Shown here one piece after another: positions 23,867-28,770 of a stretch of DNA of 28,770 nucleotides. The position numbers and the translations under genes were made by a program. Position 1 is the stretch's first letter; every line of letters starts with the position of its first letter. Below the pieces are notes generated by a model. The model saw only the letters and a list, made by a program, of their open reading frames with translations. It did no database searches and was not told where the DNA came from. This stretch comes from Gulosibacter massiliensis (lineage in GTDB: Bacteria > Actinomycetota > Actinomycetes > Actinomycetales > Microbacteriaceae): assembly GCA_945901035.1 (NCBI GenBank), contig CAMDKN010000001.1:1-28770 (forward strand), in the 5' to 3' direction.

Positions 23867-23872
23867 AGAATA
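23867..23872 (-). promoter_or_regulatory. candidate leaderless promoter -10 (TATTCT) of tatB
   Basis: TATTCT, six bases, then the ATG at 23860. No SD is present. Confidence 0.55.
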
Positions 23873-23893
23873 TCGCGGAAAACCCATAGAGTT

Positions 23894-23899
23894 TATACA
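23894..23899 (+). promoter_or_regulatory. candidate -10 (TATACA) of the O-methyltransferase-like gene
   Basis: TATACA lies 20 bases before the ATG at 23920, leaving a short leader that contains a weak purine-rich AAAGGGG. No clear -35. This gene does not follow the N6 rule. Confidence 0.3.
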
Positions 23900-23919
23900 C
23901 CCGAGGGAAAGGGGCCACG

Positions 23920-24546
23920 ATGTTGGACGCAGGTCTCGCGCTCTCGTGGACCGAAAACTATGTGACCGAGCCAGCCCCGATTCGCGCGGCTCGAAACGCA
24001 TCGTTGGAACACGGCGTCGAACCCATCACCCCCGCCGTGGGCTCGTTTCTGGCATCTCTCGTGGCCTATTCCAACGCACAATCAATCGTCGAGATCGGCA
24101 CAGGTTTGGGCGTCGCCAGTCAGTGGCTACTCGCCGGCAACGCGGAATCACACCTCACGTCCATCGAAAAAGACGTCGATCACCAACAAAGCGCCAAAGA
24201 CCTGATCTCCAGCGCCGGCATTTCGGGCAACCGCATCCGCCTCATCAGCGGTGAGCCGCTCGAGATTTTGCCCCGAATGAACGAAGCATCGTACGACCTC
24301 ATCGTCGTCAATTCCACGGGTAAAGGCACCCTGGAATTGACGCGACACGCCCTCCACCTCGCGCGCGCGGGAGGCATTGTCGCGGTCACACACGCGCTCG
24401 TCGGAGGCGACGTCGCACAACCAACCAAGCGCGACGCAGCGACCGTCGAAATGCGAACGGTGTTGGGCGATTATGCCGTGGACGAGAAAATCCGCGCGAG
24501 CATGATTCCTGTCGGTGACGGAGTTTTGACCCTCGTCAAGCTCTAG
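23920..24546 (+). CDS. class I SAM O-methyltransferase-like protein (Methyltransf_3), metal site lost
   Basis: 208-residue protein of the COMT-like O-methyltransferase family. SAM motif I VEIGTGLGV is at 57-65 and the ribose-binding acid is Glu83 (SIEKD). In catalytically active members the post-motif strand reads VDADK and its Asp binds Mg2+; here the same place is VVNSTGKG (129-136), so the metal ligand Asp is Asn131 and the following Asp is missing. Cofactor binding seems intact but metal-dependent catechol-type methylation is doubtful. Context (beside tatB) resembles Rv1220c in M. tuberculosis from memory, without the sigE-rseA-htrA genes that lie between there. It converges on DUF3117 with an 11-bp gap. 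Confidence 0.82.
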   Translation: MLDAGLALSWTENYVTEPAPIRAARNASLEHGVEPITPAVGSFLASLVAYSNAQSIVEIGTGLGVASQWLLAGNAESHLTSIEKDVDHQQSAKDLISSAGISGNRIRLISGEPLEILPRMNEASYDLIVVNSTGKGTLELTRHALHLARAGGIVAVTHALVGGDVAQPTKRDAATVEMRTVLGDYAVDEKIRASMIPVGDGVLTLVKL

Positions 24547-24557
24547 ACCGAGCGAAC

Positions 24558-24728
24558 TTAGTTGGTGACTCCGTTGAGTGCCTCACGCAAGGCGACCGCT
24601 TCGTCGTCCTTCAAGGAGAAGACCAAGCGTCCGCCGCCCTCCGCCGGAACCTTGACGATGATGAGATCGCGCTTTTCGCGAATCGCTTCCATGGGGCCAT
24701 CCCCCGTGCGTGGCTTCATGGCGGCCAT
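24558..24728 (-). CDS. DUF3117 small protein
   Basis: 56-residue actinobacterial DUF3117 protein beginning MAAMKPRTGDGPMEA and containing REKRDLIIVKVPAEGGGRL and a C-terminal DDEAVALREAL helix. Function unknown; family members are near-invariant in sequence across Actinobacteria. The ATG at 24728 is fixed by AAGGAG seven bases upstream and by family length; an open frame extends further but is not homologous. It lies 58 bp after the PIG-V-like gene on the same strand, with a TAAAAT at 24760-24765 that may be its own -10. Confidence 0.92.
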   Translation of the reverse strand: MAAMKPRTGDGPMEAIREKRDLIIVKVPAEGGGRLVFSLKDDEAVALREALNGVTN

Positions 24729-24735
24729 GGCGGTA

Positions 24736-24741
24736 CTCCTT
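24736..24741 (-). promoter_or_regulatory. Shine-Dalgarno site of the DUF3117 gene
   Basis: AAGGAG seven bases before the ATG at 24728, the best SD in the window. The 31-base region back to TAAAAT at 24760-24765 would be a normal leader. Confidence 0.75.
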
Positions 24742-24786
24742 CGATAAGACGTAACTTCTATTTTAGTCCCCAATTGAGCACCCACA

Positions 24787-25953
24787 TCACGGTGGAGTCC
24801 AATCGGAGTCATCGACCGCCCAAAACCACTGCACCCAGAAGTATTGTCCGACGATTCCCAGTGCGAGGGACACCGCCGTCGCCCGTCTGCTTCGCGCAAC
24901 CACCCCGGCGAGAGGGAACAGGGGGGCCAACAGGCGAAACAGGCTGGATTGTGGGAACAACACGACCACGAGATACAGCAGATACGACGCAGACCACGCG
25001 AGCGGTACCAATCCGATTCGGCGAGTCGCGGGCAGCACGGCGATGACGACGACCGTCAGTGCGATGGCGGCGATCACCCACGGTGCCGTTTCGGGGAACC
25101 ACCACTTCGCGGACTCCCACCACCCCGTTCCCCAGACGTGCGACCCGTCCCCGATGTAGGGGCGGCGCCAGGCAAGCTCGGTGTCAAGGTAGGCGCTGGG
25201 GCGGCCCGTCACCACGCCGGCGATGGCCGGCCACGCAACCGCGGATGCGCCCGCAACCACGGTCAGCAGAATCAGCGGAACCCGGTCCTGACCCTTTCGC
25301 CAACTCGCCAGGGTCACCACAACGAGCGTGAGGGCCAGCGGAACCCCGAGAGGCCGGGTGAGTGACGCGAGCGGGACGAACAGTGCGACCATCCACCAGC
25401 GGCGTTCGACCAACCCCACGAGGGCACACACGAGGAACAACATCCCGAGCGACTCGGCATAGCCAACCTGAAAGACCGGGGCAATCGGGGCGAAAGCGAT
25501 GACCGCGACGGCGGACAGAGCAGCAGGGTCTCCGAGGAATCTCCTCAGCAGTCGGTCGGTGACGACGAGGAAGCCCGCGAATGCGACGACCGAGACGGCG
25601 ACCGAGACGAGGGCGAATGGCGCTCCCGTGAGCGCCATCAATCCACGGACGAGAAATGGGTAGATCGGCATGAACGCCCAGGCGTTTTCGCCGACCCGCC
25701 CCTCCCCATCGAGCGGCAACTCGGTCGGATAGCCCGTCTCCGCGATGATTCGATACCAGTGGGAATCCCAGATCCGCGAAAAATCGAACAGGTCCGGCTG
25801 TGCCGCGGTCCACGGATTTTCGGGTTGAGCGTTAGCGAACCACAGCAGTGTCGCCGTGGACACAATCCGAGAGAGGACAACAATCGCGGCGAGAGCGACC
25901 CACCGAGGAATGCTTCCCAGCGAAACGCGGCGGTTTAGTGACCGCCGAGCCAC
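24787..25953 (-). CDS. PIG-V-like polyprenyl-linked mannosyltransferase (GT-C)
   Basis: 388-residue multi-pass protein with about nine hydrophobic helices, resembling PIG-V (GPI mannosyltransferase 2) family GT-C enzymes. The first extracytoplasmic loop after helix 1 holds FSRIWDSHWYRIIAETGYP (58-76), whose Asp63 is the expected catalytic/metal residue in the family's WDxxWY motif, and AFMPIYP follows at about 92-98. It probably transfers mannose from a polyprenyl-phosphate donor to a cell-envelope acceptor. The GTG start at 25953 overlaps the dapE stop by 19 bases, suggesting translational coupling, although lysine synthesis and glycosylation are not linked functionally. Acceptor unknown. 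Confidence 0.82.
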   Translation of the reverse strand: MARRSLNRRVSLGSIPRWVALAAIVVLSRIVSTATLLWFANAQPENPWTAAQPDLFDFSRIWDSHWYRIIAETGYPTELPLDGEGRVGENAWAFMPIYPFLVRGLMALTGAPFALVSVAVSVVAFAGFLVVTDRLLRRFLGDPAALSAVAVIAFAPIAPVFQVGYAESLGMLFLVCALVGLVERRWWMVALFVPLASLTRPLGVPLALTLVVVTLASWRKGQDRVPLILLTVVAGASAVAWPAIAGVVTGRPSAYLDTELAWRRPYIGDGSHVWGTGWWESAKWWFPETAPWVIAAIALTVVVIAVLPATRRIGLVPLAWSASYLLYLVVVLFPQSSLFRLLAPLFPLAGVVARSRRATAVSLALGIVGQYFWVQWFWAVDDSDWTPP

Positions 25954-26999
25954 GCGCGCAGTCCCGTTTCACACGTCACGATGTCCGAAACGGACACGCG
26001 TTCGTCGTCCGCGTGTGCGAGTGCCGGATCACCCGGTCCGAAATTCACCGCGGGAATTCCCAGCGCGGTAAATCGGGCGACATCCGTCCATCCGAGTTTC
26101 GGAGCGATGCGTCCGCCCACCGCGGCGAAAAAACTGAGAGCGAGAGGGGATTCAGCGCCGGGACGCGCGCCCGCCGCTGAGTCCGTCACGACCACGTCAC
26201 ACTCGGGGAACAGGGCGGTGATGAACGCCGCGGCGTCGGCTTCGGATTTAGACGGGGCGAAACGGTAATTCACGTCGACCACGCACTCGTCCGGGATGAC
26301 GTTCCCCGCGACGCCACCGCGAATCGCCACCGCGTTGAGCCCTTCACGGTAGTCCAGACCGTCCACCGTGACGGTTTCTGGTTGGAAGGCGGCGAGGCGG
26401 TCGAGGATCACGTGCGCGGAGTGAATGGCGTTGGACCCCATCCAGGCGCGGGCGGAGTGAGCGCGCACCCCCACCGTCGAAATCGTCGCCCGCATCGTGC
26501 CGTTGCAACCGCCTTCGATGATGGCGTTCGAGGGTTCACCCAAAATCGCGAAGTCCCCCGCCAACAGTTTCGGGTGATTTCGAGCAAGGCGCCCTAAACC
26601 GTTGAGCGCGGAGTCGACCTCTTCTAAATCGTAAAAAATCCAGGTGACGTCGTACACGGGGTCGACGAGATCTTTGGCGAGGCGCAGGAGAACCGCGACT
26701 CCGGCCTTCATATCGACTGTTCCGCGACCCCAGATGTTGTCGTCGACGACGCGCGTGGGCAGATTGTCGTGGACGGGAACAGTATCGATGTGTCCCGCGA
26801 TGATCACCCGCTGCGACCGACCGAGGTTCGTGCGGGCCACCAGAGCATTCCCGTCACGCAGCACATCTAAATGGAGGCAGTCCCGAAGAAATTCTTCGAT
26901 TGCGTCCGCGATGGACTGCTCGTCTCCTGATACCGACTCGATGTCACAGAGCGCGCGGGTCAACTGCACCGCGTCGAGAGAACTGTCCAGGTAAGCCAC
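25935..26999 (-). CDS. dapE: succinyl-diaminopimelate desuccinylase DapE
   Basis: 354-residue M20 metallohydrolase that releases succinate from N-succinyl-LL-diaminopimelate in lysine and peptidoglycan precursor synthesis. Ligands are visible: His70 and Asp72 (AGHIDTVP), Asp96 ([10 protein letters not shown]), the catalytic pair Glu126-Glu127 ([12 protein letters not shown]), Glu155 (LGEPS) and His329 (ALAHADDE). The length is normal. A TTG at 27014 is possible, but the GTG at 26999 is preferred because TACGCT lies exactly six bases before it. It diverges from dapD, the preceding enzyme of the pathway, across 31 bp, so the two are probably controlled together through interlocked promoters. 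Confidence 0.93.
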   Translation of the reverse strand: MAYLDSSLDAVQLTRALCDIESVSGDEQSIADAIEEFLRDCLHLDVLRDGNALVARTNLGRSQRVIIAGHIDTVPVHDNLPTRVVDDNIWGRGTVDMKAGVAVLLRLAKDLVDPVYDVTWIFYDLEEVDSALNGLGRLARNHPKLLAGDFAILGEPSNAIIEGGCNGTMRATISTVGVRAHSARAWMGSNAIHSAHVILDRLAAFQPETVTVDGLDYREGLNAVAIRGGVAGNVIPDECVVDVNYRFAPSKSEADAAAFITALFPECDVVVTDSAAGARPGAESPLALSFFAAVGGRIAPKLGWTDVARFTALGIPAVNFGPGDPALAHADDERVSVSDIVTCETGLRAWLGGH

Positions 27000-27005
27000 A
27001 CCGCT

Positions 27006-27011
27006 AGCGTA
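27006..27011 (-). promoter_or_regulatory. candidate leaderless promoter -10 (TACGCT) of dapE
   Basis: TACGCT, six bases, then the GTG at 26999. It is identical to the hexamer before the MgtE_N/CBS gene and only seven bases from the opposing dapD -10. Confidence 0.55.
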
Positions 27012-27018
27012 CAAGGAC

Positions 27019-27024
27019 TACGGT
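27019..27024 (+). promoter_or_regulatory. candidate leaderless promoter -10 (TACGGT) of dapD
   Basis: TACGGT, six bases (GGAGGG), then the GTG at 27031. It is identical to the hexamer before the Zincin_2 gene. The GGAGG could serve as an SD for the ATG at 27034, so both readings are possible. Confidence 0.5.
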
Positions 27025-27030
27025 GGAGGG

Positions 27031-27972
27031 GTGATGGACGAGACACGCGCGTGGGGCCACGGACTGGCGACGGTCAGCGCCGACGGGCTCGTCCTCGACA
27101 CGTGGTTTCCGTCGACTCAGCTGGGTGAAGCACCCACCGATGCGGTCGGACTGGTCCCCGCGGAACTCGAAACCGCGGCGGGCCGCGACGACCGACGAGC
27201 CGTCGACCTTGTCCCCGTGACGATCGCCGTCGAGTTGGCCGCTCCTCCCGCGTCCACGAGCGACGCCTATCTGCGGCTGCACCTCTTGTCCCACCTTCAC
27301 GTGCTTCCCAATGGGCTGAATCTGGACGGCATCTACGGTCAACTGCCCGTCGTGGCGTTCACGACCGCCGGACCGATGGCCCCCGACGAATTTACGCGCC
27401 GCCGAGTCGACCTTCAGCGCGCCGGAATCAGCATTCTGTCGCTTGACAAGTTCCCGCGCCTCCTCGATTACGTCATTCCGACCCGCGTCCGCATTGCGGA
27501 CGCGTCGCGCGTTCGCCTCGGCGCTTATCTGTCCGCGGGGACAACCGTGATGCACGAAGGATTCGTGAATTTCAATGCGGGAACCCTCGGCGAGTCCATG
27601 GTCGAAGGTCGAGTCTCGCAGGGCGTGATTGTCGGAAACGGCAGTGATATCGGCGGGGGTGCCTCCATCATGGGAACCCTCTCGGGAGGCGGGACCCACC
27701 GCGTGTCAATCGGGCAGCGGTCCCTGCTCGGGGCGAATTCGGGTCTGGGCATTTCTCTCGGAGACGACTGCATCGTCGAAGCAGGGCTTTATCTCACGGC
27801 GGGGACAAAAATCACACTGCGCGGAGGCGACACGGACGGTCACATCGTGAAAGCGCGCGAACTCTCGGGACACAGCAACCTGTTGTTCCGCCGAAACTCC
27901 GCGACCGGTGTGGTGGAAGCGAACTCCCGAGACGGACACGGTGTGTCCCTGAACCCCGCCCTGCACACCTAG
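27031..27972 (+). CDS. dapD: tetrahydrodipicolinate N-succinyltransferase DapD (actinobacterial type)
   Basis: 313-residue trimeric acyltransferase that succinylates tetrahydrodipicolinate. An N-terminal domain (1-150) precedes a left-handed beta-helix (about 165-290) built of hexapeptide repeats, seen in runs such as [33 protein letters not shown] and GVSIG-like turns, with the family's [13 protein letters not shown] segment. It matches the longer actinobacterial DapD rather than the E. coli form. The start is GTG 27031 (TACGGT six bases upstream) or ATG 27034 (GGAGG four bases upstream), which differ by one residue. It is divergent from dapE and its stop overlaps the gltA stop in CTAG. Confidence 0.94.
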   Translation: MMDETRAWGHGLATVSADGLVLDTWFPSTQLGEAPTDAVGLVPAELETAAGRDDRRAVDLVPVTIAVELAAPPASTSDAYLRLHLLSHLHVLPNGLNLDGIYGQLPVVAFTTAGPMAPDEFTRRRVDLQRAGISILSLDKFPRLLDYVIPTRVRIADASRVRLGAYLSAGTTVMHEGFVNFNAGTLGESMVEGRVSQGVIVGNGSDIGGGASIMGTLSGGGTHRVSIGQRSLLGANSGLGISLGDDCIVEAGLYLTAGTKITLRGGDTDGHIVKARELSGHSNLLFRRNSATGVVEANSRDGHGVSLNPALHT

Positions 27973-28770
27973 CGCGCGGGGAACTTTCGGGCCGGGGGTC
28001 CGATGTACACCTGTTGGGGTCGACCGATTCGCGTCGCCGCATCTTCGCGACCTTCGCGCCAGTGGGCGATCCACCCTGGCAAACGACCGATGGCGAAGAG
28101 CACCGTGAACATTCGGGTGGGGAAACCCATCGCCTTGTAAATGACGCCGGTGTAGAAATCGACGTTGGGGTACAACTGGCGTTCCTGGAAATACGGGTCG
28201 GCCAGCGCAATTTGTTCCAGTTCTTTCGCGATGTCAAGCAGCGGGTCCGTCACCCCGAGTTGGTCGAGAATCTCGTCCGCGCTCTCTTTCACGAGTCGCG
28301 CGCGGGGGTCGTAATTCTTGTACACCCGGTGTCCGAACCCCATGAGCTTGATGTGCTCGTCCTTGTTCTTGACGCGCTCGACGAACTTGGCGACGCCTTC
28401 AGCGGAATCGCGAATCTTGCCGAGCATCGACAGCACCGCTTCGTTTGCTCCGCCGTGCAGGGGTCCACTGAGGGCGCTGATTCCCGCCGAAACCGACGAG
28501 AAAATCGCCGCGTCCGTTGATCCGACCAGTCGCACGGTCGACGTCGACGCGTTTTGTTCGTGGTCGGCGTGAAGAATGAGAAGACGGTCCAGCGCCTTCG
28601 CCAACAACGGGTTCACCTCGTACGGCTCGGCCATCAGCCCGAAGTTGAGTCGAAGGAAGTTGTCGACGAACGACTGAGAATTGTCGGGGTACAGGAACGC
28701 CTGCCCGATGGACTTTTTGTGGGCGTATGCCGCGATGACCGGCAGTTTGGCGAGCAATCGAATCGTCGAC
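27969..28770 (-). CDS. gltA: citrate synthase, C-terminal 266 residues
   Basis: The 3' part of a type II citrate synthase condensing acetyl-CoA and oxaloacetate; the gene starts beyond the right edge. The frame is open from 28769 to the stop at 27969. Active-site elements are present: [12 protein letters not shown] with the substrate-binding His, [26 protein letters not shown] with the oxaloacetate His, and NVDFYTG with the catalytic Asp. The C-terminus is [21 protein letters not shown] plus a short tail typical of the family. It converges on dapD with a 4-base stop overlap, so no terminator fits between them. Regulation cannot be judged without the 5' end. Confidence 0.95.
   Translation of the reverse strand, partial: STIRLLAKLPVIAAYAHKKSIGQAFLYPDNSQSFVDNFLRLNFGLMAEPYEVNPLLAKALDRLLILHADHEQNASTSTVRLVGSTDAAIFSSVSAGISALSGPLHGGANEAVLSMLGKIRDSAEGVAKFVERVKNKDEHIKLMGFGHRVYKNYDPRARLVKESADEILDQLGVTDPLLDIAKELEQIALADPYFQERQLYPNVDFYTGVIYKAMGFPTRMFTVLFAIGRLPGWIAHWREGREDAATRIGRPQQVYIGPPARKFPAR

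Noticed and set aside
1..28770. Mobile elements, prophage, defence islands, CRISPR, tRNA or rRNA genes
   Set aside because: No transposase, integrase, direct-repeat array or structured RNA signature was seen, and there is no intergenic space large enough for a tRNA. AdnAB is a housekeeping repair complex here, not evidence of a defence island.

Overview
The window reads as chromosomal core DNA of a high-GC actinobacterium, most likely Microbacteriaceae or a close relative with a compact genome. This is inferred from an AdnAB-type helicase-nuclease pair, actinobacterial DapD, DUF3107, DUF3117, a Zincin_2 protein, UPF0182 and a YlbL-type PDZ protease. The gene order also matches, from memory, two Mycobacterium tuberculosis neighbourhoods (about Rv3193c-Rv3211 and Rv1201c-Rv1234), each strongly condensed. 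I see no rRNA, tRNA, mobile element, CRISPR array or long repeat, and no gene-free stretch over 100 bp.

Left block (1-17084): a 3'-truncated UPF0182 membrane protein and a Lon-like PDZ protease (minus strand) diverge from a Zincin_2 protein and a zinc-ribbon TOMM/ThiF-like protein. The next part is DNA-repair rich: UvrD2-like helicase, a degenerate aminoglycoside-phosphotransferase-fold protein, AdnB and AdnA. DUF3107, a MiaE-like ferritin-fold protein and a DEAD-box RNA helicase follow.

Middle block (17098-23522): a PHP phosphoesterase, aminopeptidase P, a lipoprotein, and a minus-strand run of MgtE_N/CBS protein, DUF1003 protein and Mrp ATPase, then a general-stress 17M-like membrane protein.

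Right block (23519-28770): TatB, an O-methyltransferase-like protein, DUF3117, a PIG-V-like mannosyltransferase, DapE and DapD (succinylase branch of lysine/diaminopimelate synthesis), and the C-terminal part of citrate synthase, which runs off the window.

Two architectural features stand out. First, the strand flips at 16 of 24 gene junctions. All eight convergent junctions overlap, abut or leave at most 13 bp (four share a 4-base TTAG/CTAG stop overlap), and all eight divergent gaps are only 31-64 bp. Second, ten starts have a TAnnnT hexamer exactly six bases before the start codon, the layout expected of leaderless transcripts, while UPF0182, uvrD2 and DUF3117 instead have Shine-Dalgarno leaders. 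The gaps therefore seem to carry tightly interlocked divergent leaderless promoters. A further oddity is adnB, whose reading frame has no canonical start codon covering its conserved N-terminus and may begin at AUC. I do not see a new multi-gene defence or biosynthetic system; the novelty lies in expression architecture and in several proteins that have lost catalytic residues.
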